Position numbers and translations under genes: made by a program
The notes under the pieces: model-generated
Seen by the model: only the letters and a program-made list of their open reading frames with translations
What the model was told of the DNA's origin: nothing
The model's database searches: none
Shown: positions 1-5,137 of the stretch, piece after piece
Layout: the number at the start of each line of letters is the position of its first letter
How positions within the stretch are numbered: position 1 is the stretch's first letter
Source: Candidatus Zhuqueibacterota bacterium 4484_188
GTDB lineage: Bacteria > Calditrichota > Calditrichia > RBG-13-44-9
Assembly: GCA_002049825.1 (NCBI GenBank)
Contig: MVCZ01000116.1
Coordinates: 1 to 5,164, forward strand
Direction: 5' to 3'
DNA length: 5,164 nucleotides

Positions 1-234
1 TGGCACCTGGTGTTGGGCGGATTTGCATTCGGAACGGTTTACATGGCGACTGACCCGGTAACGGCTGCGATGACCGAACAGGGAAAGTACCTTTACGGTT
101 TATTGATCGGGGTTTTAGTCATCCTGGTCAGGGTGGTAAATCCGGCTTTTCCCGAAGGCATGATGCTTTCTATCCTGTTTGGTAATATGTTCGCCCCAAT
201 CATCGATAAATATGTTCGCCCCAATCATCGATAA
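1..234 (+). CDS. nqrB: Na+-NQR subunit B, C-terminal part (5' truncated by window, frameshifted tail)
   Basis: The frame is open from base 1, so the gene starts upstream of the window. NqrB is the large membrane subunit of Na+-NQR; it carries a covalent FMN and riboflavin and takes part in quinone reduction and Na+ transport. Recognition rests on the highly conserved stretches GGFAFGTVYMATDPVTAAM (near 19-75) and RVVNPAFPEGMM (near 130-168), followed by NMFAPIIDK. These form the last membrane helices of the subunit. The flavinylated Thr lies upstream and is not seen. As written, the protein ends YVRPNHR at a TAA (232-234) because a 25-bp tandem duplication shifts the frame. With one copy removed, the frame reads on to TGA at 284-286 and gives a tail containing NKNIKRRLLRN, which matches the usual basic NqrB C-terminus. 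Family identity is near certain; whether the altered tail is real is uncertain. Confidence 0.93.
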   Translation, partial: WHLVLGGFAFGTVYMATDPVTAAMTEQGKYLYGLLIGVLVILVRVVNPAFPEGMMLSILFGNMFAPIIDKYVRPNHR

Positions 235-235
235 A
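184..235 (+). repeat. 25-bp perfect tandem duplication in the 3' end of nqrB
   Basis: Bases 186-210 and 211-235 are identical, and 27 consecutive positions (184-210) match the bases 25 downstream, so the copies share a 2-base AA border. The period is not a multiple of three, so the second copy is read in another frame and a TAA appears at 232-234. Removing one copy restores a family-like NqrB C-terminus overlapping the nqrC start by 11 bases. It looks like a recent duplication by slippage or template switching, or an uncollapsed assembly overlap; the copies have not diverged. Confidence 0.95.
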
Positions 236-259
236 ATTTATATCAATAAAAATATTAAA

Positions 260-265
260 AGGAGG
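260..265 (+). promoter_or_regulatory. Ribosome binding site of nqrC
   Basis: A full AGGAGG lies 10 bases before the ATG at 276 and fixes that start. In the collapsed (ancestral-like) frame these same six bases encode the two Arg of the NqrB tail motif NIKRR, so the site lay inside the nqrB coding region and nqrB-nqrC translation was probably coupled. As sequenced, nqrB stops upstream of the site. Confidence 0.8.
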
Positions 266-275
266 CTGCTGAGAA

Positions 276-620
276 ATGTCGTCTGAGAGCCCAAGAAAAA
301 TCGCTGCAGTTGTCCTGGGAGTTTGTTTTGTTTGCTCGCTGTTGGTTTCTATCACGGTCGTTTCCCTTCGCGCCAAAGAGGAGCAAAACAAAAAACTGGA
401 TAAGCTGGAAAATATTCTGATTGCCGGAGACCTGGAAACGGACAAAGCACACATCCAGGAAACATTTGAGAAAAATATTAAACCGATCATTATCGATCTC
501 AGCACCGGCGAAGATATTCCTGAAGACCAATATAATGAAATATTGAATCCGGAAGATTTCGATCTGAAAGCAATTGCCAACAAATCGGAGTATATGAATG
601 GAATGTCAAAATTCGTGTGA
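276..620 (+). pseudogene. nqrC: Na+-NQR subunit C, N-terminal fragment
   Basis: NqrC is a single-helix membrane protein whose large periplasmic domain carries a covalent FMN and relays electrons inside Na+-NQR. This piece starts at ATG 276 after a strong AGGAGG. Residues 1-8 are a short polar head with Arg7 and Lys8, residues 9-31 are one hydrophobic helix, and a charged periplasmic stretch rich in Lys/Glu/Asp follows, as expected for the NqrC N-terminus. Family-like sequence runs to about Tyr106 (codon 591-593); the last eight residues (MNGMSKFV) are an out-of-frame extension ending at TGA 618-620. The central periplasmic region, including the usual GKGLW-like and HGETPGLG-like segments, is missing altogether, so the loss is a deletion and not a simple frameshift. 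The gene sits between nqrB and nqrD, the canonical position. Without its core and FMN motif this fragment cannot work as NqrC. Confidence 0.85.
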
Positions 621-799
621 TTAAAGGAAAGGTAAACCCCGCCAAACCGGATGCTAAATACATGGTTGACGGATTGTCCGGTTCCACGCTAACCACCCGC
701 GGCGTAGACCACCTGGTGCGTTTCTGGATGGGAGAGAATGGTTACGGCCCATTCTTTAAGCGGCTCAGAGAGGAGGGCGCAAATGAAAAGTTATCGTAA
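596..799 (+). pseudogene. nqrC: Na+-NQR subunit C, C-terminal fragment with FMN attachment motif
   Basis: Read in the frame of base 617, this segment gives NVKIRVIKGKV, then DGLSGSTLTT (668-697), then VRFWMGENGYGPFFKRLREEG and a TAA at 797-799. The D-G-x-S-G-[AS]-T-x-T pattern is the ApbE-recognised flavinylation motif of NqrC; by family knowledge the acceptor is the last Thr of SGSTLT (codon 692-694). The downstream FWMGENGYGPF block is the normal C-terminal NqrC signature. The segment is +2 relative to the N-terminal fragment and lacks its own convincing start: the GTG at 617 has no good Shine-Dalgarno. Together with the N-terminal part only about 175 codons remain, against roughly 250-260 in intact NqrC, so about 80 codons are absent. 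The end overlaps nqrD by 17 bases, which suggests translational coupling in the intact operon. Family identity is firm; whether the lesion is real or an assembly collapse is open. Confidence 0.88.
771..776 (+). promoter_or_regulatory. Ribosome binding site of nqrD
   Basis: AGGAGG lies six bases before the ATG at 783, inside the 3' end of nqrC. It decides the start of nqrD in favour of ATG 783 over the in-frame GTG at 738. Confidence 0.8.
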
Positions 800-1403
800 A
801 ATATTACTGGACCCGATTTTTAACGAAAATCCCATTGCACTCCAAATCCTGGGTATTTGTTCCGCTTTGGCGGTGACTTCCAAATTGGAAACTTCCATTG
901 TCATGTCCATTGCGGTAATTTTCGTGACTGCCTTTGCCAACCTGGGCGTCAGCCTGATTCGCAAACAGATGTCCAGCAGCACCAGGATCGTGATTGAGAT
1001 GACCATCATCGCCTCACTGGTAATCATTGCCGACCAGGTGATCAAAGCCTACGCCTATGATATCAGTAAGCAGCTTTCGGTGTACGTGGGTTTGATTATT
1101 ACCAATTGTATTGTGCTGGGTCGAACCGAAGCGTTTGGTTTGAAGAATCCGCCTTTTGCCAGTTTTGTGGATGGTCTGGGCAACGGCTTGGGATACACTT
1201 TTATTCTGTTAGTGGTCGGTTTTTTCCGGGAATTATTCGGCTCGGGAAAACTGCTTGGCATGGTTGTGTTACCCCTGAATACCGACGGCGGGTGGTATGT
1301 ACCAAACGGTTTGTTCCTTCTTGCCCCCAGTGCATTCTTCCTTATCGGATTTATTATCTGGGGAATCCGAACCTGGAAACCTGAACAAGTAGAAGAGGAT
1401 TAA
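783..1403 (+). CDS. nqrD: Na+-NQR subunit D (integral membrane)
   Basis: This 206-residue, very hydrophobic protein is a core membrane subunit of Na+-NQR. With NqrE it forms an inverted-topology pair of about six helices each that holds an iron-sulfur centre in the middle of the membrane. Cys26 in LGICSALAVT and Cys109 in ITNCIVLGRTEAF sit in the two conserved half-helix motifs where NqrD supplies its Fe-S ligands. Other family marks are LLDPIFNENP at 8-17, the NPPF and DGLGNGLGY blocks, and FRELFGSGKLLG. Start ATG 783 is chosen because AGGAGG lies six bases upstream and the resulting N-terminus (MKSYRKILLDP) is typical; the upstream GTG would add 15 residues encoded by the end of nqrC. Its first 17 bases overlap nqrC, and three bases separate it from nqrE. 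No lesion is seen; length is normal for the family. Confidence 0.96.
   Translation: MKSYRKILLDPIFNENPIALQILGICSALAVTSKLETSIVMSIAVIFVTAFANLGVSLIRKQMSSSTRIVIEMTIIASLVIIADQVIKAYAYDISKQLSVYVGLIITNCIVLGRTEAFGLKNPPFASFVDGLGNGLGYTFILLVVGFFRELFGSGKLLGMVVLPLNTDGGWYVPNGLFLLAPSAFFLIGFIIWGIRTWKPEQVEED
1394..1399 (+). promoter_or_regulatory. Ribosome binding site of nqrE
   Basis: AGAGGA lies seven bases before ATG 1407 and overlaps the last codons of nqrD. The same AGAGGATTA leader precedes nqrF with the same spacing, so the two genes use near-identical initiation regions. Confidence 0.65.
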
Positions 1404-1406
1404 AAT

Positions 1407-2018
1407 ATGTTAGAACACTATCTAAGCTTGTTTGTCAAATCGATTTTTATTGAAAACATGGCTCTGGCATTTTTCCTGGGGATGTGTACTTTCCTGGCAA
1501 TTTCCAAGCGGGTCGACACAGCATTCGGACTGGGTATTGCGGTAATTGTCGTTCAGGCGATCACCGTACCGGTAAACAATCTTATTTACAAGCATGTATT
1601 AGCTTCCGGTGCACTTTCCTGGGCTGGTCTGCCGAATCTCGATCTTACTTTCCTGGGGTTAGTCACCTACATCGGCGTTATTGCAGCCATGGTGCAGATT
1701 TTGGAGATGACCCTGGATAAATACTTCCCATCGTTGTACAACGCGCTGGGCATTTTTCTGCCGTTGATTACGGTGAATTGCGCCATCCTTGGCGGCTCGC
1801 TGTTTATGGTGGAACGTGATTACAATTTTGGCGAGAGTGTTGTTTATGGTTTTGGCTCCGGGATTGGCTGGGCACTGGCAATTGTTGTGCTGGCAGGTAT
1901 TCGGGAAAAAATGAAATACAGTAACGTGCCCAAGGGGTTGCGTGGATTGGGCATCACCTTCATCGTTACGGGTTTAATGGCTATCGGGTTTATGTTGTTC
2001 TCAGGCATTCAATTATAG
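1407..2018 (+). CDS. nqrE: Na+-NQR subunit E (integral membrane)
   Basis: A 203-residue membrane protein homologous to NqrD and inserted in the opposite orientation. The two subunits together bind the intramembrane Fe-S cluster that passes electrons from NqrF across to the NqrC FMN. Cys27 in FLGMCTFLAISKRV and Cys125 in ITVNCAILGGSLFM are in the conserved ligand positions. SIFIENMALAFFLGMC at 12-27, the EMTLDKYFPSLYNALGIFLP block at 100-119, and ERDYNFGESVVYGFGSGIGW are strong NqrE signatures. About six hydrophobic segments are visible, and the family is close to 200 residues, so the gene is complete. It starts three bases after nqrD and ends 11 bases before nqrF, within the operon. Codon use and composition resemble its neighbours, and no disruption is seen. 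Confidence 0.97.
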   Translation: MLEHYLSLFVKSIFIENMALAFFLGMCTFLAISKRVDTAFGLGIAVIVVQAITVPVNNLIYKHVLASGALSWAGLPNLDLTFLGLVTYIGVIAAMVQILEMTLDKYFPSLYNALGIFLPLITVNCAILGGSLFMVERDYNFGESVVYGFGSGIGWALAIVVLAGIREKMKYSNVPKGLRGLGITFIVTGLMAIGFMLFSGIQL

Positions 2019-2022
2019 AGGA
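2017..2022 (+). promoter_or_regulatory. Ribosome binding site of nqrF
   Basis: AGAGGA overlaps the last two bases of the nqrE stop codon and lies seven bases before ATG 2030. It supports that start for nqrF. Confidence 0.65.
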
Positions 2023-2029
2023 TTATTAA

Positions 2030-3265
2030 ATGCAAGGCATTAACGTAATCATTACCGGCGAAATTTTCTTTACCATCATCGTTGGCATTCTGGTCGTTGT
2101 GATTTTATATGCGCGGTCGAAACTGGTTCCCAGCGGGAACGTGAAAATCAATATCAATGATGATCCCAATCATCAATTGGAAGTACCGCTGGGCGGCAAG
2201 CTGTTAGACACCCTGGCGGATAATGAAATTTATCTTCCCTCTGCCTGCGGCGGGCAGGGTACCTGCGGCGAATGTAAATGCATCATCTCCGAAGGCGGGG
2301 GAGACGTGCTGCCCACCGAACGCGCCAAACTCAAACGACGGGAAATCAAGGAAGGGTATCGCCTCTCCTGTCAGGTTGCCGTAAAAGGCGACATGAAAAT
2401 CGAAGTGCCGGCGGAAGTTTTTGAAATTAAAAAGTGGGTCTGCACCGTCCGCTCAAACCGGAATGTGGCAACCTTTATCAAAGAACTCATCCTGGATTTG
2501 CCGGAAGGTGAAAATGTTGAATTCCGTGCCGGTGGCTACATTCAGATCGAAGCGCCTCCGCACACGGTGTACTATTCCGATTTTGATATTGACGAAGAAT
2601 ACCGCGCCGACTGGGACAAATACCACATGTGGGATTATGTTTCAAAGGTAACCGAGCCGGTAGTTCGTGCTTACTCCATGGCAAATTACCCGGAAGAAAA
2701 AGGGATTATCATGCTGAACGTGCGAATTGCCTCGCCGCCGCCCGGCATGCCCAATGTACCTCCCGGTCAAATGTCTTCTTATATTTTCAGCCTGAAACCC
2801 GGCGACAAGGTGACTATTTCCGGACCTTACGGTGAATTTTTTGCGCGGGATACGGACAACGAAATGGTTTTCATTGGTGGCGGCGCGGGAATGGCACCAA
2901 TGCGTTCTCACATTTTTGACCAACTGAAAAGAATTAATACAAAGCGAAAAATTACTTTCTGGTATGGTGCCCGGAGTCTTAGGGAAGCTTTTTACGTTGA
3001 AGAATTTAATAAATTGCAGGAAGAACACGAAAATTTCACCTGGCATCTGGCGCTTTCCGAGCCGTTGCCGGAGGACAACTGGACCGGTCCGGTTGGGTTC
3101 ATCCACCAGGTGCTGTACGATATGTATCTGAAAGACCACCCGGCACCGGAAGATTGCGAGTACTACCTGTGCGGTCCGCCAATGATGAATGAAGCGGTGC
3201 TGAAGATGCTTGACAATCTGGGTGTTGAACCGGAAAATATCCTCTTCGATGATTTTGGCGGGTAG
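2030..3265 (+). CDS. nqrF: Na+-NQR subunit F, NADH dehydrogenase (2Fe-2S, FAD)
   Basis: NqrF (411 residues) is the NADH-oxidising subunit: it takes hydride from NADH onto FAD and passes single electrons to a 2Fe-2S centre. Domains in order: one N-terminal membrane helix at about 6-28 tethering it to the membrane; a plant-type ferredoxin domain at about 37-128 with ligands Cys73, Cys79, Cys82 and Cys114 (an extra Cys84 follows); an FAD-binding barrel with RAYSMAN at 213-219; and an NADH-binding ferredoxin-reductase domain with GGGAGMAPMRS at 283-293, YGARS at 312-316 and LCGPPMM at 380-386. It ends FDDFGG, the standard C-terminus whose aromatic residue stacks on the flavin in this reductase family. 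All key residues are present and the length matches the usual 405-415. It is the last structural gene of the complex, 11 bases after nqrE and 190 bases before the CBS gene. Confidence 0.98.
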   Translation: MQGINVIITGEIFFTIIVGILVVVILYARSKLVPSGNVKININDDPNHQLEVPLGGKLLDTLADNEIYLPSACGGQGTCGECKCIISEGGGDVLPTERAKLKRREIKEGYRLSCQVAVKGDMKIEVPAEVFEIKKWVCTVRSNRNVATFIKELILDLPEGENVEFRAGGYIQIEAPPHTVYYSDFDIDEEYRADWDKYHMWDYVSKVTEPVVRAYSMANYPEEKGIIMLNVRIASPPPGMPNVPPGQMSSYIFSLKPGDKVTISGPYGEFFARDTDNEMVFIGGGAGMAPMRSHIFDQLKRINTKRKITFWYGARSLREAFYVEEFNKLQEEHENFTWHLALSEPLPEDNWTGPVGFIHQVLYDMYLKDHPAPEDCEYYLCGPPMMNEAVLKMLDNLGVEPENILFDDFGG

Positions 3266-3455
3266 CCCGATTTAACCGACCAACTGGTTCGCCGGAGTAA
3301 TACACCGGGAGGGGAAATTTCTTCCGAAACAAAAAGCACCGAATGTGGTTTAACTTCCAACGAGTAAATACCGGTTCTCATTCAACTTCTTTGATTCAGA
3401 CTATGAGCTCCTGAAAGAACCAAGATAAATAATTACACTTATTGGGAGAAATTTA
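3266..3455. other. Intergenic gap between nqrF and the CBS gene
   Basis: A 190-bp AT-richer stretch. I found no coding sequence, no hairpin followed by a T-tract and no well-spaced -35/-10 pair. Its length would allow a separate promoter for the CBS-apbE pair, but none can be pointed to, so whether transcription continues from nqrF is undecided. Confidence 0.5.
3444..3449 (+). promoter_or_regulatory. Ribosome binding site of the CBS-domain gene
   Basis: GGGAGA lies six bases before ATG 3456 and supports that start. Confidence 0.6.
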
Positions 3456-3917
3456 ATGAAAACAGCAGAAGATATTATAAAGACCAAAGACCAGGAACTC
3501 ATCTGCGTCGGTCCCGATACCACCATTTTTGATGCACTGAAAATAATGTGCAAAAATAAAATCGGTGCTATACTGATTCGTGAGAATGGCAACATCGTTG
3601 GCATCTGGACCGAACGCGATTTGATGCGTAACACCATCACCCCCGGTTTCGATCCTAAAAAGGCAATTATCAAAGATTATATGATCACGAATCTAAAAAC
3701 CGCTTTACACACCGATAATGTCTATGTTTTAAAGGACAAATTTCTGGGACTGCGACTCCGCCATTTACTCATTGAAAAGAGCGGAAAATATATCGGCTTG
3801 TTGTCTATAGGGGATGTGATTAAAGCCAGCCTGAATGAGAAAACCCGTGAATTGCAGGAAATGAATGCCAAAATGAGTTGGGAATATTATGAGAATTGGC
3901 GCTGGAAAAAAAAGTAG
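3456..3917 (+). CDS. Two-CBS-domain protein, putative nucleotide sensor
   Basis: A 153-residue soluble protein made almost only of one CBS pair (Bateman module). CBS1 spans about 5-60 and ends GIWTERDLMR (49-58); CBS2 spans about 72-125 and contains LRHLLIEKSGKYIGLLSIGD. Both repeats keep the [ST]-x-x-D motif (Thr52/Asp55 and Ser117/Asp120) that in this superfamily contacts the ribose and phosphates of bound adenosine nucleotides or S-adenosylmethionine, so ligand binding is plausible. No catalytic or DNA-binding domain is attached. After CBS2 comes a short charged, probably helical stretch and an unusual aromatic tail, WEYYENWRW plus three Lys (142-153), which could be a contact site. There is no signal peptide or membrane segment. 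It lies between nqrF and apbE on the same strand, 54 bases before apbE. A role in regulating Na+-NQR or its maturation is inference from position alone; a general stress or energy sensor is the alternative. Confidence 0.9.
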   Translation: MKTAEDIIKTKDQELICVGPDTTIFDALKIMCKNKIGAILIRENGNIVGIWTERDLMRNTITPGFDPKKAIIKDYMITNLKTALHTDNVYVLKDKFLGLRLRHLLIEKSGKYIGLLSIGDVIKASLNEKTRELQEMNAKMSWEYYENWRWKKK

Positions 3918-3971
3918 TGCCGGTGCTTTGCCTGAAAATCGGGAAAGCCGGTACAACCGATATTCAAAACG

Positions 3972-4226
3972 GTGATCGAAGCACTTTTTTCGATCAAAAC
4001 CACATTTCTTGCCACATTTTTCACTCTGCTGTTTGTATTTTTTATTCAATGCTCCAACCAGCAGTCTTCTTCAGACCTGCTGGTTTTTTCCGGCAGCACC
4101 ATGGGCACTTATTACTCGGTTAAAATTCAGACCTGCTGGTTTTTTCCGGCAGCACCATGGGCACTTATTACTCGGTTAAAATTGTCAAAGCCGATCTCAA
4201 CCAAACCGGGACAAATCCGGAAATAA
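3972..4226 (+). pseudogene. apbE: ApbE FMN transferase, 5' fragment (export signal plus first motif)
   Basis: This is the first part of an apbE gene split by a 56-bp tandem duplication. From GTG 3972 it encodes a lysine-bearing head, a hydrophobic segment at about 12-26, Cys27 in FFIQCSNQ and then SGSTMGTYYSVKI, the first conserved block of ApbE. The hydrophobic segment plus Cys resembles a lipoprotein signal, as in many ApbE proteins that act on the outer face of the membrane, but Gln before the Cys is a poor lipobox. GTG is chosen because the frame closes upstream at TGA 3933-3935 and no ATG precedes the hydrophobic segment; no good Shine-Dalgarno is seen. After residue 52 the reading is out of frame (QTCWFFPAAPW and onward) to the stop at 4226. 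With one repeat copy removed it fuses to the downstream body as a 351-residue ApbE. Confidence 0.8.
4070..4183 (+). repeat. 56-bp perfect tandem duplication inside apbE
   Basis: Bases 4072-4127 and 4128-4183 are identical. Fifty-eight consecutive positions (4070-4127) match the bases 56 downstream, leaving a 2-base TT overlap at the borders. Each copy encodes the DLLVFSGSTMGTYYSVKI block, but in different frames because 56 is not a multiple of three. Collapsing the repeat fuses the export signal to the catalytic body without any other change, so the duplication is recent or an assembly error. Confidence 0.96.
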
Positions 4227-5083
4227 TACAGCAGGGAATTGAGGATGTCCTCCGTGCAGTCAACCTACAAATGTCCACCTATATCGACAGTTCGGAAATT
4301 TCCCGGTTTAATCGCTACCGAAAGTCGGACTGGTTTGCTGTTTCGGCGGATTTGGCAACTGTGATTGACCGCGCACTTCAGATTTCACGGGAGTCAAATG
4401 GTGCTTTCGACATTACAGTGGGTCCGCTGGTCAACCTCTGGGGATTCGGACCTGGTGAGCGGGAAGAGCGAATCCCCACGCCGGAAGAAATTGCTGCTGC
4501 CCGGGCGAAAACTGGTTACCGGAAATTGCAGGTGCGTTTATCTCCTCCTGCCGTGAAGAAAACTCTGCCGGAAATTTATTGCGACCTTTCGGCGATTGCC
4601 AAAGGGTTCGGTGTGGACAAGGTTGCCGAATATCTCACGAGCCAACAGGTGCAAAATTACCTGGTGGAGATTGGCGGCGAAATCCGGGCTGGCGGCGAAA
4701 ATACCAGCGGAAAGGATTGGCGCATTGGCATTTCGTCGCCGGATGATGATCTGGGAATTGAAAAGGTGATCAGCGTGAAAAACATGGCGGTGGCAACTTC
4801 GGGCGATTACCGGAATTATTTCGAGAAAGACGGTATCCGCTATTCCCACACTATCGATCCACACACCGGGCGACCCATTACCCACCACCTGGCATCGGTG
4901 ACCGTGGCAGACCAGACCTGCATAATAGCCGATGGGTACGCCACGGCAATCGATGTGCTGGGTCCCGATGCCGGCTACGATTTCGCCATCCGCAAGGAAC
5001 TTCCGGTGTTTATGATTGTTAGAGACAAACACGGTTTCATCGAAAAAATGACGCCGCAGTTTGAAAAAATTTTTATGAAATGA
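4157..5083 (+). CDS. apbE: ApbE FMN:protein transferase, catalytic body (signal peptide out of frame)
   Basis: ApbE transfers FMN from FAD onto a Thr of the D-G-x-S-G-A-T-x-T motif in NqrB, NqrC and related proteins, using Mg2+. Numbered from ATG 4157 (308 residues), family blocks in order are MGTYYSVKI (1-9), YIDSSEISRFN (42-52), SNGAFDITVGPLVNLWGFGP (80-99), DLSAIAKGFGVDKVAEYL (143-160), LVEIGGEIRAGG (169-180), WRIGISSP (188-195), ATSGDYRNYFEKDGIRYSH (213-231), IDPHTGRPITHHLASVTVAD (233-252) and ADGYATAIDVLG (258-269), the last including the metal-site Asp/Thr region. The body is complete. However, the export signal lies in another frame because of the 56-bp duplication, ATG 4157 has no Shine-Dalgarno, and a stop at 4121-4123 closes this frame upstream. 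Any product would therefore be cytosolic, while the flavinylated domain of NqrC is periplasmic. Its place behind nqrBCDEF marks it as the dedicated maturation factor of this Na+-NQR. Confidence 0.93.
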   Translation: MGTYYSVKIVKADLNQTGTNPEIIQQGIEDVLRAVNLQMSTYIDSSEISRFNRYRKSDWFAVSADLATVIDRALQISRESNGAFDITVGPLVNLWGFGPGEREERIPTPEEIAAARAKTGYRKLQVRLSPPAVKKTLPEIYCDLSAIAKGFGVDKVAEYLTSQQVQNYLVEIGGEIRAGGENTSGKDWRIGISSPDDDLGIEKVISVKNMAVATSGDYRNYFEKDGIRYSHTIDPHTGRPITHHLASVTVADQTCIIADGYATAIDVLGPDAGYDFAIRKELPVFMIVRDKHGFIEKMTPQFEKIFMK

Positions 5084-5099
5084 GGGAGTATCTGAACTT

Positions 5100-5137
5100 A
5101 AAGGTTGGTAAAGAATCGATTCAATTTTGCCTTTTTT
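5100..5137 (+). terminator. Possible weak intrinsic terminator after apbE
   Basis: Seventeen bases after the apbE stop, GGTAAA (5107-5112) can pair with TTTGCC (5126-5131, one G-T wobble), directly followed by six T (5132-5137). An alternative fold pairs AAAGG (5100-5104) with CCTTT (5130-5134). The stem is short and AT-rich, so strength is doubtful, but position and T-tract fit the end of the operon. Confidence 0.35.

Noticed and set aside
590..620. Programmed ribosomal frameshift in nqrC
   Set aside because: A frameshift would not explain the absence of about 80 conserved codons, and no slippery heptamer with downstream structure is seen.
738..782. GTG-initiated 15-residue extension of NqrD
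   Set aside because: It is encoded by the end of nqrC, has no ribosome binding site, and ATG 783 has AGGAGG six bases upstream with a family-like N-terminus.
2642..3139. 165-codon open frame on the minus strand opposite nqrF
   Set aside because: The plus strand encodes intact NqrF domains here; the antisense product has no family signature.
3925..3948. Hairpin (GCTTTGCC with GGGAAAGC, one mismatch) between the CBS gene and apbE
   Set aside because: An eight-pair stem with a mismatch is possible, but no T-tract follows and it does not cover the start; too weak to call a terminator or attenuator.
3974..3995. Inverted repeat GATCGA / TCGATC at the apbE start
   Set aside because: Only six pairs around a ten-base loop, inside coding sequence; likely chance.
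3896..4123. 75-codon plus-strand open frame between the CBS gene and apbE
   Set aside because: It overlaps both the CBS end and the ApbE signal region in a different frame, lacks a ribosome binding site and resembles no protein.
4538..5032. Long open frame on the minus strand opposite apbE
   Set aside because: It lies fully within clear ApbE coding sequence, shows no recognisable motif, and no initiation site was seen; it is a shadow of the real gene.
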